Source of the DNA: Fragilariopsis cylindrus CCMP1102
Lineage: Eukaryota; Bacillariophyta; Bacillariophyceae; Bacillariales; Bacillariaceae
DNA length: 64,000 nt
Reading direction: 5' to 3'
Assembly (NCBI GenBank): GCA_900095095.1
Contig: FMBT01000451.1
Span: 33,488 to 97,487, forward strand
Positions 1 through 11,280 of the stretch are shown piece after piece (the first letter of the stretch is position 1; each line of letters opens with the position of its first letter). The notes under the pieces were generated by a model that worked only from the letters and a program-made list of their open reading frames with translations, had not been told where the DNA came from and ran no database searches. A program made the translations under genes and the position numbers.

Positions 1-609
1 AAAGAGTCCGAAAGACCCGAACCCAAATCATGTGTTGTTGCACCCGCAACAACTGATTATAATAAGTTTGCTCCGAAAATTTCAATTCAAGAAGCTTCAT
101 CTCTTTCCGTTGCAGTACTAAGGAAGCAAGGTACCGATTTCGAAAGCGAGGCTGCCGTTATTAAGGGTTGTGTAGAAAAGATTGCACTAAGACGATGGTT
201 GCCAATGATATACGATGAACGGGATTTTGTTAGCTACGGAGAAGTGCGTCGATATGTTTTTGTGAAGGGGAATTGCATCTTTGTTTATGGACAAAAAGAT
301 GACCCTAAGCCGTTGTTTGTTATTCAATTGGAATCAATCCGAGCCGAAATCGAAGATCCGCACAAACCTCATAAAAATAGCTATTCAATTTCACCACAAG
401 CTGGTACTGATAACTTGCCAAGTGTTCACTTAGTAACGGTACTCCTTATGGATAAAAATTCTATAGATAAAAATTCTAAAGGATATGGGAAGCAATTGTA
501 TCAAATTACCTTTGACGATCGTAACGACAAATCTGTAGTGAAAAGATTTATGGATACATTGAGGACCAATGCAAAACATTATGGAGGTGAAGTTGTAGTG
601 CATCTGTAG
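1..609 (+). CDS. 3' part of a PH-like domain protein, 5' end outside window
   Basis: The frame is open from base 1 to the TAG at 607-609, giving about 202 residues, so the gene starts upstream of the window. The first ~60 residues are low-complexity and polar. The rest resembles a PH-like or GRAM-like fold: strands around YVFVKGNCIFVYG and PLFVIQLESI, a loop rich in K and N, then LYQITFDD and a C-terminal helix VVKRFMDTLRTNAKHYGG. No catalytic motif is visible and I do not recognise a specific family, so the PH-like assignment rests on the strand and C-terminal helix pattern only. The 167 bp between its stop and the converging RabGGTase gene include a short CAAA-type repeat. Confidence 0.6.
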   Translation, partial: KESERPEPKSCVVAPATTDYNKFAPKISIQEASSLSVAVLRKQGTDFESEAAVIKGCVEKIALRRWLPMIYDERDFVSYGEVRRYVFVKGNCIFVYGQKDDPKPLFVIQLESIRAEIEDPHKPHKNSYSISPQAGTDNLPSVHLVTVLLMDKNSIDKNSKGYGKQLYQITFDDRNDKSVVKRFMDTLRTNAKHYGGEVVVHL

Positions 610-776
610 TAGAAGCAGTATCAAAAATGGACATCAAAGATGATTCAAAATAGTAAGAGTGAGGAGATCGTGTCACGCAAACAAACAAAACAAACAAACA
701 AACAAACAGACACATACACACACGTAGATCCCGTAGAAATGAAATTTTGGCGTCCCTTATTTTCTACAGTAGGGCT

Positions 777-2349
777 TTATGTAGGATAATATATGTAAAT
801 ATAACTGGACGTGTGAATTGATGTATCAATAATAATATCAGTATTAGTATTAATATTAATGACAATAATATAATCTATTTTGTTCTTTCCTATAGTATGT
901 ACATCATAATGACTTAATCTTTCGTCCTTTTCGTCGCCAACTCTCCGACTAATTTGTGCGGATAGACCACATCGTAAAACGACATCTAATGGTAAAGCGT
1001 AGACTGGATCGATCGTTCGATACGACTTGGGAAGTTTTCCCAGCAGGGAAAGGCCGGAAATTCCAAAAAAGGTATGAAAGATATCTGGCATGTCGTCTGG
1101 TCGATCTGCAATACCACCATCATCTGGATCTTGTGCTTTAGCAATAAAGCCAGCCAATTTGTCTTTAGAAATCCAATCCAATCGACCGATTATACTAAGG
1201 ACACTAAGAATCCACCAGGAATAACACACATCTGCTTGCTTTTCGGGTCGTCCATTCAGACCACCGGAATCAACCTGCCTTTCTGCTAACCACCAACCCA
1301 ATAGATCGGGATGACGGATCACATCTAATGATTTGGCAATACTTAAGGCTCCGACACAACAAAAGACCTGACCGGCATGTGATTCTGCACCCTTCATAGA
1401 ACCAAATCCACCATCCAAATTTTGCACGATGCAATATATTCAACAGCTTTGCCAAGGTCGATACATTCAAAACCACCAGATACACTACTTAAAAGTGATA
1501 AAATACTTAAAGAGCAGTAACTGAATCTTGTATCGATCTCTCCAAATTCGTCACCGGCAAAGCTCCCATCGTCCTGTTGTAGTGAAGAAACGAAATCCAC
1601 AATATTTTAAAATTGAGTTTATTCAAGTCGTACTCGGCAATTACTAGAATCTGCAATGCTGATAATGTATACAGAAGATGTCCATCGTGACCGATATTAC
1701 CACCAAATCCACCTGATTCTTTATCGTAACACAGTAATACCCAATCGACTATGCTCGGTCGCTGTTTTGTTACTTCTTCTGGACCTGATTTGACCCCAAG
1801 AATTTTGTCTGCCTCTGATGGAGATACCAACAAAGATAGTGCTGTATATGTCCAATATATACCACTCATTCTTAAATGTTCCGTAACGGCACCCTCGTAA
1901 CTAGAAGGAGAATCAAGTTTGTTGGCTAAGCATTTTATGTAATGTAAATGACGTTCGCGATAAAATAAAGGAACGGCGCCGGTGGTGAACAACATGATCC
2001 TAAATCAAGACTTATTATGTTTTCCCATCGTCCTCCTTTTCATCCTTCTTATTTGCGACATACTATTATTGTCTTTTAAATTGATGTTGCTATTTTAAAT
2101 TGTAGTGGTAAACATATATTTCATTACGTATTGCTGCTAATACCGTAATATGCATGCAACATAAACAAGGAAAAAAAAATCAGGCCTTTTAAAAAGTTGA
2201 CGATCAAAAATTGAGCGAAAAAATAAGATTTCTCTTACCCCTATCCAACGTGCACTCAATACTGATGATGTACGAACATGTTTTTTTTTTGTTTTTTTCG
2301 TCAACCGATTTAATTCGGCATCATCGACACATGCAGCCATCGACGACAT
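777..2349 (-). CDS. RABGGTB: Rab geranylgeranyltransferase beta subunit
   Basis: This is the catalytic beta subunit of the Rab prenyltransferase, which attaches geranylgeranyl groups to C-terminal cysteines of Rab GTPases together with the alpha subunit and REP. Diagnostic stretches include [72 protein letters not shown] and [20 protein letters not shown], with the zinc and isoprenoid-pocket residues (D, C, H) in place. The reading frame slips twice, at T-runs 1605-1608 and 1420-1423 on the plus strand. One extra A on the coding strand at each site restores the alignment. A short first exon (start ATG at 2349, Lys-rich, donor GTAAGA near 2240) probably joins at an acceptor near 2000, but the phase is unclear. 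The true C-terminus is also uncertain; the frame ends at 777. Confidence 0.85.
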
Positions 2350-2507
2350 TTATATTCAAATATTAAAGCCTCTTTCTCATTAGAACAACAAGTACGTTGT
2401 CCTTCTAGTTAATGAAAAGTGGAAAAAGGGTGTTGCATGTTCAATTTCCTCCCTCCTTCTTCGAACAGTACATTCTTTAATCCGCGGAGACTGTTATAGC
2501 GACGGCA

Positions 2508-4084
2508 ATGACGATGGCAGCATTACGTCGTGAACAATCGGTATTACTTGTTGTCATTATTGTTACGATTTCATTGATGATTATGATCATTAATACTGGA
2601 GAAGGAGACGCGTCAGCGAAAAGAGTAGTTGATGCATTTCATTATTCAACAACGACCATATCATCAACGTCGAGGAAATTAAGCAGGACGATAATATCAA
2701 GGCAAACAAAGATAACAACAGGTACGACATCATTATTGATATCGTCAAAACAAGCAAAATCCATGAGAGATAAAATGATTGGTGTGAGTCGTCCGCTGTC
2801 GTTCCCATTATTTGCAACTGCCAACAGAAAATCTTCGTCTTCATCGACGTCGTCATATTCGTCTATGTTCAATCTTCTAGAACAATACAAAGAGAGGGAA
2901 GGAGACTGTGTTGTTCGCGAAATCACAAAGAAGATGGAAAAATCTTGGCGAATGGTTCATACACGAAGAATGGACAAAAAGAAAGGACGACTTGATGCCG
3001 AGAAAGAAAAGGAAATGGAGGAGATAGGGGTTGTGTGGGATTATATTCTAAACAGTGGCAGGATTCGTTTACTCTTCTTTTACAATACAAAGAGAGGGAA
3101 GGAGACTGTAATGTATCACAAAATCACAAAGAAGATGGAGAGAACCTGGGACAGTGGTTGAATAGACAGCGTGCTAATAAGAAGAGCGGAACGATGATGC
3201 TGAAAACAACAGCGATTAGACGAGATAGGTGTTGTATGGGATGTATTATCTCATGTATTATCTCAAAGTGGGAGACTATGTTCGCTCTACTTTTACAATA
3301 CAAAGAAGGGAAGGAGACTGTAATGCATCATTAATTCACCAAGAAGATGGAGAGAACCTGGGACAGTGGTTGAATCATCAGCGTGTATGGAATCAGAGAA
3401 GAAAAATGGATGGAGGAAGAAAAAGAAGATTAGAGGAGATGGGTGTATCGTGGGATTTGTTTTCTCAAAAGTGGGAGAAAAATTTCAATCTTCTTGTGCA
3501 ATACAAAGAAAGGGAAGGAGACTGTAATGTTCCACAGAGTCACAAAGAAGATGGAGAAAATCTGGTAGATGGTTGACTACACGACGTATGGACAAGAAGA
3601 AAGGAAACTTGATGCTGAAAAACAAATACTTCTAGAAGAAATAGGTGTTGTATGGAGTATTAGAAAAAAGTGGGAGACGATGTTCACTCTACTTTTACAA
3701 TACAAAGAAAGGGAAGGAGACTGTAATGCATCACAACTTCACCAGGAAGATGGAGTGAACCTGGGACAGTGGTTGAATCAACAGCGTGTAGAGAATCAGA
3801 GAAGAAAAATGGATGGAGGAAGAAAAAGAAGATTAGAGGAGATGGGTGTATCGTGGGATTTGTTTTCTCAAAAGTGGGATAAAAATTTCAATCTTCTTGT
3901 GCAATACAAAGAAAGGGAAGGAGACTGTAATGTTCCACAGAGTCACAAAGAAGATGGAGAAAATCTTGGTATATGGTTGACTACACGACGTATGGACAAG
4001 AAGAAAGGAATACTTGATGCTGAAAAACAAATACTTCTAGAAGAAATAGGTGTTGTATGGAGTATTAGAAAACGAAAGATATAG
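2508..4084 (+). CDS. Helicase-associated (HA) domain repeat protein with signal-like N-terminus
   Basis: The N-terminus has a strong hydrophobic segment (LLVVIIVTISLMIMIINTG) followed by VVDAFHYS, resembling a diatom signal peptide with a DAF-type plastid motif, then a Ser/Thr-rich linker. From about 2860 there are six HA domains (pattern F-x-L-L-x-Q-Y-K-E-R-E-G-D-C-N ... LGxWLxxQR ... LEEIGVVW). HA domains are frequent in diatom proteins and are thought to bind nucleic acid. Frames change several times. Comparison of the internal repeats shows why: CAAAGAAGGG versus CAAAGAAAGGG, TCAAAGTGGG versus TCAAAAGTGGG, and ATCTGGTAGA versus ATCTTGGTATA. Each is a lost A or T. The last two repeats (3569-4084) are intact. 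The stop at 4082-4084 may be another slip (AGAAAACG), in which case the protein continues into the chromodomain protein 17 bp downstream. Confidence 0.65.
3266..4070 (+). repeat. Tandem duplication of a two-HA-domain unit, period about 400 bp
   Basis: The stretch 3266-3664 is almost identical to 3666-4070, each unit coding for one AS-type and one VPQSH-type HA domain. Differences are mostly single-base indels in A/T runs, plus a few substitutions. This indicates a recent unequal duplication or gene conversion within the HA array. Confidence 0.8.
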
Positions 4085-4101
4085 CATTTTCCAACTTAAA
4101 G

Positions 4102-4662
4102 ATGCATATTAAATTCAAAAAGGCCTGTCCTTACGAGAAGGACGACAAGATCCAAGTAGAGTATTGCACGGACGGGAAACGGTCTTATCATGGTAAAAAA
4201 GTGAGCCCAATATCGTACCATAGTGGTATTATCAAGCAGGTCATGTCCGCTACGATTGTGCTAGTCGAATTCGATTCAAGACGCGGACGCGGCGAAGATG
4301 AATGGGAAGATGTCAACGTAAGTGATATCGTAAAAAAAGGCAAGAGAAGCTGTACTTTGGATATGAAGGTGGATGTTTACAAGGAGGATACTATTACTGT
4401 CATCAGAAAGAAACCAAAACCGCAAGTGTACTTAGATACAGAGACATTCGACGTGGAGGATGTACTCGACTGTAGAACACACGACTGGATGGTGGAGTTC
4501 CTCATTAAGTGGGTGGGCTATTCTGCATCAGAGAATACGTGGCAGCGTCGATCTATGTTAGTACCAGCGATACAACAGGAAGGAGATGATTTGATTGCGA
4601 AAAAAATTGAACAAGGACAATTAGAATTACGAAAATTGAAACGAATTCAAAGAAATTATTAA
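4102..4662 (+). CDS. Chromodomain protein with Tudor-like N-terminal region
   Basis: There are 186 residues from the ATG at 4102. Residues ~15-75 (KDDKIQVEYCTDGKRSYHGK ... VLVEFDSRRGRGEDEWEDV) look like a small Tudor/SH3-type barrel. Residues ~112-155 form a chromodomain (FDVEDVLDCRT, VEFLIKWVGYSASENTW), retaining aromatic-cage positions W and Y. The C-terminus is a charged helix. Chromodomains read methyl-lysine on histones; in plastids, cpSRP43 uses them for protein binding. The start lies only 17 bp after the HA-repeat frame, and one extra A in the run at 4073-4076 would join the two in frame (IRKTKDIAFSNLK-MHIKF). A single HA-Tudor-chromodomain protein is therefore likely; a separate gene is the alternative. 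Confidence 0.7.
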   Translation: MHIKFKKACPYEKDDKIQVEYCTDGKRSYHGKKVSPISYHSGIIKQVMSATIVLVEFDSRRGRGEDEWEDVNVSDIVKKGKRSCTLDMKVDVYKEDTITVIRKKPKPQVYLDTETFDVEDVLDCRTHDWMVEFLIKWVGYSASENTWQRRSMLVPAIQQEGDDLIAKKIEQGQLELRKLKRIQRNY

Positions 4663-4769
4663 ATTGATGTGATTATATAAAATACAACCAGAACGAAAGA
4701 AAGATGATTACCGTGATAATACGTTAAGTTAGTAGAGTGTAAATGAAAACAATAATATATGTAAATAAA

Positions 4770-5037
4770 ATTTAAATGTAATTGAAGTATGTTTTATCTC
4801 GTCAATCAACGTTCCTAATTGTGTAACTTGTTCAAGTCGTAAGTCTCGTATTGCGTTTGAACATCATCGTGAGTATCGTACTAAACGAAAATTGTTGCTA
4901 CCATTGGACCAACATCTGAACAAGCAGAACCATTAAAAAAAGTCGTTGAAGCTGGAATGAAAATTATGAGACTGAATTTTTCCCATGCAACAACTGAAGA
5001 AGTCGAACTACGATTGACTAATCTTGCATTGTGTCAG
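4770..5037 (+). pseudogene. Pyruvate kinase 5' exon fragment
   Basis: Translation gives RKSRIAFEHHREYRTK, then TKIVATIGPTSEQAEPL and VVEAGMKIMRLNFSHATTEE. This is the N-terminal barrel segment of pyruvate kinase, with the conserved TKIVATIGP and RLNFSHA motifs (the Arg and Asn that contact substrate and K+). A single A is missing at 4882-4884 (ACTAAACG). The exon ends TGTCAG followed by GTACGT, a good donor. No later pyruvate kinase sequence (metal-binding, MVARGDLG or C-terminal domains) can be found in the next 850 bp, and no in-frame ATG precedes it. It is therefore best read as a truncated gene remnant. Confidence 0.7.
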
Positions 5038-5892
5038 GTACGTCATTTTTGTTCTTGATTTTTTTACCTCACTATTATTAGGAGGTTATCAGTCAAAGCA
5101 ACATAATTTTGTAAAGGAAGCAAGAATAAGATGTATGGTAATCTCTTTCAGTGTGTGGAAGAACCAAGCCCCACTGCTTTGCTTCAACAATTACAAGTTC
5201 TCGTATCTCTTGCAAAGAAAACCCTTGGAGCAGCAGCTAGATCCACGCTACGATTACCATCGATCTCTAGACGATTACTATGGTTGTCATCGACTTTTAC
5301 CCAAGCATACACTATACGCTATACGCTATATCATTTTCAATGCGGAAGAGAGGAAGGATATAATATAGTATCGGGTTTACGTAGAAAACCACCACACCAC
5401 CACAACGTTACGGTACTTATACGCACAGTTCATTCAGAATGCAAGATACTGTACAACATGAGTTTAAATTACCCCGTCATTATTGCCTCCTTACGTTGGT
5501 ATATGAATATACTATGTTGCGAAAGGAGGGGGAAGGGGGGGGGGAGCGACCTAGCTAGCTACCAGAGCATCGAATGTCCATACAAACAAACATGAAAGTA
5601 TAGTCGAAAAGAGAAAAATGACCTAATATTTATAATATAATGTTTATATCATTCCTTAATTACTGTATCTCAATTGTTTTGATTGATATCGTCACAATAA
5701 AATTAGACTTAAAATATATTAATGTACTACTACTTGGCCGAAAAAAAAATTAGAATTTTCTTTCGTAATATTATCTTAGTTTGGATAAATGTTTGTTGTC
5801 ATGGTAACGATGAAACAATTTACGTCAGTAAAGCAAGGCCTAAACCAGTCGAAGGCTTTTAATAGTAATTTTCTTCGATTTGATCCAATGCA
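5038..5892. other. Region between pyruvate kinase fragment and NhaD, no supported gene
   Basis: Open frames here (for example 5131-5595 on the plus strand) have no recognisable domain and include simple repeats such as TATACGCTATACGCTATA (5308-5325) and a G-run near 5527-5543. I see no continuation of pyruvate kinase. The stretch 5600-5840 is A/T-rich and probably holds the 3' UTR of the NhaD gene. Confidence 0.5.
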
Positions 5893-8439
5893 TTACATGG
5901 ATATTTGTGGTAGGAGGGTCATCAACGATCCAGACATGACTGCGTCTTGCAATATATAGGTAGCAATACCAGCAAAGTATCCAGCAGTAGCTCCTACGCT
6001 TACTTTCTTGGCATACCAGATAAAATCGACCTTCTCTAAGCCCATTAGTGCTACTCCACTTGCTGAACCGATCACCAAAATTGAACCACCTGTTCCAGCA
6101 CAAAGTGCGATTAATTGCCAGAGTCTATCGTCCGTTCCGTAGTCAGCAAGGTCGTACATTCCCATTGTTGCGGCGACCAATGGTACATTGTCAACCAATG
6201 CTGAAGCTAAGCCAATGACGGTGGCAATAATGTCTAAACTTGGCAAGTTATCGCTCAAAAGCACAGCTAGCGTCTTTAATAAACCACTTTTGTCCAAAAC
6301 ACCGATACTCATTAAGATTCCCAGGAAGAATAAAATACCAGCAGTATCCAGTTTAGCCAATGCTTCTGGAACCTTAAGATATTCTTCATCTTCTTCACCC
6401 ATGTGAATTATATCCGTTAATGTCCACATGGCACCCAACCCTGTTAACATAGCTAAGTACGGAGGCAGGCCTGTAAATTCTGCAAATACCGGTACGCAAA
6501 GTAGACATAGAATACCACTCCAGAATACCAACTGTCCACGAGTAGAAAGCTCGGACGGTTCAGGAAGATTTGATTTTTCCAATGAATCATCTTCCTCAAC
6601 TTGACTAACAAGAAACGCAAGAGATACAACCAAACAAGCAACTGATGGTAGAAAGAGTTGCGTGACGGTTGGTACCGTTGACAGTTGATTGCTAATCCAA
6701 AGCATGGTTGTTGTTACGTCACCAATGGGCGTCCAAACACCACCCGCATTAGCAGCAACAACTACCATACCACCGAAGAGTTTTCTATCATCGACTTTAG
6801 GAACGAGTTTTTTCAACAATGAGCACATAACAATCGTTACGGTCAAGTTGTTAAGGATTGCAGATAGAAAAAAGGTAAGGAAACCAATCGTCCAAAATAA
6901 TTGCTTCTTCGATGTTGTCGTGATTTTATTCGTAATGACCTTAAAACCTTGGTGAGCATCGACAACTTCAACAATTGTGGATGCTGCAAGTAGGAAGAAA
7001 CAAATATCGGAAACTTCCGATAGTTGTTCCCCTAATTGTGTTTTGACGGTTTCGGATGCGACACCGTTACTTTGAAAAAAATCAGCGTAGGTCACCCACA
7101 ACCCGGTACTCATTAATAATGCAACAGCTGCTTTATTAAATTCAAAAACTTCTTCAAATATGATACCAATGTAACCCAAAACAAAAATTCCAATCATAGC
7201 AATATCGGCATGCTCGTGTAACCATGACGATTGCGAGAAGAATAATGTTAACGCAGATAATGCTAACACACCTGTACCCACACGGATGATATCAGACTTG
7301 CCCTTTTCAGGGTTATCTCTTGCTAACGCATTAGCTCTAGATTTCATTTCTTCTCTCATTTGATCCATCGGATTACGAATACCTGGATATTTCAGTGCAA
7401 TACTTTGTAAACTTATCGTTCATCTTTTTGTACGACGGACATAACATCTTGCATATTAATAACACCAACAATGTCACTAGCTTGTAATTTGCATTTCTCC
7501 TCGTCATCAATCCCGCACATATCAGCCACATCAACTACAACTAAATGTCTTACATTAGCTTGTTTCATAGCAGCAATTGCAATATTAACGGTATCATCTT
7601 TATTTAAGGCAATAACGTCCTGAATGGGTGTAATATAATCCTTAACAGGTGAAATTAAATATTTCGCTGATTCTTCTTCTGAACTTGATGCCGTAGCACG
7701 TTCCATGGAGAACTATTTTCAAGACAAATAGTAAGTTAATATCAATTAAAAAAAAGAGAAAGACGATACAAAAGAGAGTAAGAAAGAAGAGAGAGAGTTT
7801 AGAGATGAAATAATTTACAACATTTGTTCAACATCAGTGAACGTTAAATTAATGTATAACTAAGCCAAATTCGCTAACCGAATTCGCTTCGTATTTATAT
7901 CAGTAGCGTACGATACTAAGGTATCGTATTATCTTGTTTCGTACCTTAATATAATCGGATTCAGTAAAAATTCCTTTGATTTTACCATATTCATTGCTAC
8001 CATCACCGTTATCATCTTCAAATACAAGTGCAACATCTGCCATACCATTTGTAATTTCATCCATAACATCTGTAACAACATTCGATTCTTTTGCTTTGTA
8101 GTACCCACCATTCCGATTAGCGATATCAATAACTCGGCTAACAGGACTAGAAAAACCAAACCCTTCTGGTGTAATACTAGTATTCTCTTCTCCTAATGGT
8201 AAGATTTGATTTGGATCATCCATCGTATCTGGACTATTACTGACCATATTCAATTTGCTACTTCTCGCCGTAGTTTTAGATGAGAATAAGGATGTTGTTC
8301 TTGAACCAACATCTCTTATTATTCCGTTGTTGTTGTTGCTGCTGATAATTGTCGAGAAGGCATCTACTTTTGAGACAAAGACTAGCAGTAGTAATGTAAT
8401 TGAGGATAACGACGACATCGTCATTGTCGAATTCGTCAT
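5893..8439 (-). CDS. Plastid-targeted CBS-domain/NhaD-type Na+/H+ antiporter
   Basis: Exon 1 (7945-8439) encodes a signal peptide ending VDAFSTI, a plastid-type presequence, then the first CBS half (IKGIFTESDYIK). The donor is GTACGA; the intron is 232 bp. Exon 2 starts at 7712 (FSMERATASS) and carries the second CBS half (VRHLVVVDVADMCGI ... GVINMQDVMSVVQ). The frame apparently stops at 7413, 45 bp before the ATG of the antiporter at 7368. One extra A at 7419-7420 (GATGAACG) reads through QSIALKYPGIRNP into the antiporter, so I treat both as one gene of about 770 residues. The antiporter part has some 12 membrane segments and the NhaD-like motifs SAILNNLTVTIVM, GGVWTPIGDVTTTMLW and SALVDNVPLVAATM. 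It would exchange Na+ and H+ across a plastid membrane, with the CBS pair sensing nucleotides or ions. Confidence 0.82.
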
Positions 8440-9099
8440 GGTTGGTTGGTTGGTTAGCTAGCTAGGCAAGAAAAGGAAAGCGAAGTTTTTTGGTTATATT
8501 ATTTTATGCCTTTCTTTGTTATCAGTCACAAGCGAGGTCTGATCGATGAGAACCCGTCGTTCTTCACGAAGAAGGCAAATAAATTAAAAAAAACATCATA
8601 ATATTATCATCGATGATCGAGCACCACACATCGGCAACTAAAAAAAAATGCATTAAAAATAATATTCATTCGCCATCATATCTTTTTGGCGCGGGCGCGA
8701 CACCCGATTTTTTTTTAATCATGACGTCATAGGCACAAAATCGGTAGGTGTGATGTCGATCTCAAACAAATCCGTGTCAAAAATGACAAGTACGCTAAAG
8801 TATGTGATAAACACTAAAAAGATTTGCTCGCTACTTCTACATCGTCTGACCAGCAATAATTGGCACGTTGTCACCTATATTGCATTCAAAAGATTTCAGT
8901 AAGGTAGTTCAAAACGAGAAGATACCAAGTTAACATAGAGATACTTATAAAATCCAGAAGATAAGTACAAGTCTAGAAGCACTCCAATCCACCATCTCTC
9001 ATTCTCTCTCTAGTTAGTAGTAGACTTATAATAAGCATCCCGATACTAGTACAGCCGATACAGAATTGCATAGAATAATATAACAAAAAAATATCAATA
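8440..9099. promoter_or_regulatory. Divergent promoter region between CBS-NhaD and KAS II
   Basis: This 660-bp region separates two divergently transcribed plastid-protein genes. It contains a GC-rich block TTTTTGGCGCGGGCGCGAC (8683-8701), poly-A/T tracts and a palindromic CRE at 8722-8729. The sequence immediately before the KAS II ATG is A-rich. No TATA box can be assigned with confidence. Confidence 0.5.
8722..8729. promoter_or_regulatory. Palindromic CRE/bZIP site TGACGTCA
   Basis: A perfect TGACGTCA lies in the divergent region, 283 bp from the CBS-NhaD start and 371 bp from the KAS II start. CRE-like motifs bound by bZIP factors control CO2/cAMP-responsive plastid genes in the diatom Phaeodactylum. 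A role here is inference. Confidence 0.45.
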
Positions 9100-10651
9100 A
9101 TGAAAATCGCAACGTCTCTTTTGTTCTGTACAACTTTCGCTGTGCAAAATATAAGCACGGTTTCGGCCTTTTCGACTACCAACACCAGGGCTAGTAGTAA
9201 AGCGACAACAACAAGAACAGCAACAGAACTGGGAGCAACGGCTAAATCTGATGAATCGATACGTGTTGTTGTTACCGGATTGGGTGTTGTGAATGGATGT
9301 GGGGTCGGTCATGAGGATTTTTTTAATGCATGCCTAGAAGGGAAATCAAGTGTGAGGAACGTAGAAAGATTTGATATATCTAAAATGCCATGTACGATTG
9401 GTAGTGAGGTTCCTGATGAGATATTTAATCCATTAGATTGGTTTACAAATCCAAAAAATGTGAAATCCAATGATCGGTTTACACACTTTGCGGTTGCTGC
9501 TGCACGACAGGCATTACAAGATTCAGGATTAGGTGATACACCTGAAACATTAGAAGATCCTGCACGAATCGGGTGTATGGTCGGTACTGCATTTGGTGGT
9601 ATGGAAACATTTGAAACACAAACACTTAAATTAGCAGCTAAACCTGATCGGCCAAAGGTAAATAAATATACATGTATATATTTGCAATATGCGATGCGTG
9701 ACATTGTCTTTGTCGTGTTATTTTTCGAAAGTTGTTAATTCTTGTATTCTAATTGTATTCTTACTGTTATATTTTTTCAGGTGTCTCCCTTTACCATTCC
9801 AGCCCTTCTTGGAAATACTGCATCAGGTGTGATTGGCATTGAAACAGGATGTCAGGGTCCTAATTATGGTGTTACCTCAGCTTGTGCTAGTGGTAGTCAT
9901 GCTATTGGAGAAGCGTTAGGTATGATCCATCAGGGAAAGTTGATAGGATGTTAGCAGGAGGAACGGAGGCTACAATGACCCCATTAACCTTTGCTGGATT
10001 TTGTGCAATGAAGGCAATGAATACCAAATATAACGATAATCCCACGGGAGGATCACGACCATTTGATGCTGGTCGGGGTGGATTCATCATGGGTGAAGGT
10101 GCCGGTGTAATTCTACTTGAAAGTTTAGAATCTGCAAAGAAACGTGGTGCTAAAATTTATGCTGAAATGGTCGGGTATGGAGCAACGTGTGATGCGTACC
10201 ACATTACCACACCGGCTCCAGGAGGTCGAGGTTTAGCTGCCGCTATGGAAATGGCTATAGAAGAGAGTGGTATGGACAAAAAGGAAATTAATTATATAAT
10301 GCACATGGGACATCAACTGCGTACAATGATAAATTCGAAACCATGGCAATCAAATCGGTTTTTGGTGAACAAGCAACAGCTAATGATGGAAGCCTTGTTA
10401 TTTCATCGACGAAAGGCGTGACCGGCCATACCCTTGGTGCTGCAGGTGGGATAGAGGCTGTTATAGCTGTGAAAAGTATATCAGGTGGCGTCGTCCCTCC
10501 AACTATCAACTACGAAACACCCGATCCTGAATGTGACCTCGATTATGTTCCAAATAAAAAACGAGAAATGGACGTAACAGCGGCCATGAGTACAAATTTA
10601 GGCTTTGGTGGACATAATGCAGCCATTTTATTCAAAAAGTACGAAGAGTAA
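9100..10651 (+). CDS. fabF: Plastid 3-oxoacyl-ACP synthase II (KAS II)
   Basis: This enzyme condenses malonyl-ACP with acyl-ACP in plastid fatty-acid elongation. Exon 1 (9100-9657) encodes a signal peptide with the cleavage-site motif VSAFSTT, a Thr/Ala-rich transit segment, then [14 protein letters not shown]. The intron 9658-9780 has a GTAAAT donor and a TTTTTTCAG acceptor. Exon 2 (9781-10651) has the catalytic Cys in [14 protein letters not shown] and the two catalytic His in NAHGTSTAY and [13 protein letters not shown]. Two single-A losses break the frame, at 9936-9938 (GGGAAAGTTG, before MLAGGTEA) and 10299-10300 (TATAATGCAC, before the first His motif). Adding one A at each gives a full-length enzyme of about 475 residues ending [16 protein letters not shown]. 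Confidence 0.9.
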
Positions 10652-11277
10652 AACAATAAACAAATAATAATTTTTCTAACGCTATTTCAATCAGTTCCTT
10701 TTTTTTTAACTTACTTTAATTGTATATACCCATGGTTGATTGTAAAATATTGTGTCTATTGATTTTCCCTCCCTCCTTTTTTTTGTCATTACTGACTATG
10801 ATATGTGTTAACGTGTCTTTGCTTTCATCACCATCATGGTATGTGTTTTTGAATTTTATTTTTGTGTCCAAACATATGCAATGTATTGTTACTGTTACTA
10901 TTATAAATCTGACCGCCCCTCTAGAAGTAGTAATAATGTTCTAATTCTTATGATTATTATTATCATATAAATATATGATGTTAGGGATATGCCGATATCA
11001 TATATATTGTTATTATTATAGATCAGAATCATGACCTAGGAAAGACAATATAATTGGGTCACACACAGTGGTATATATAGAGATGAGATACTTACTTATA
11101 CCGTATTGTGGGATTTGCTCATATACAAGGACACACAAAGTTTATTATGTGTGAAATGGGGGAAGCTGTAGTATTACATACAGTATTAGAGCAAATAATA
11201 AGAAGGCAAGCATCAAAATTCCAACAACAACAACAACAACACCAACACCTGCTATCCTTGTACATAAGCATAGTCAA

Positions 11278-11280
<3 letters not shown>

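Noticed and set aside
5131-5595. 154-codon frame as pyruvate kinase exon 2
   Set aside because: None of its sequence resembles the next pyruvate kinase segments.
9742-10651. Reading the KAS II fragments as separate genes
   Set aside because: They align consecutively to one enzyme, and each break is a single missing A.
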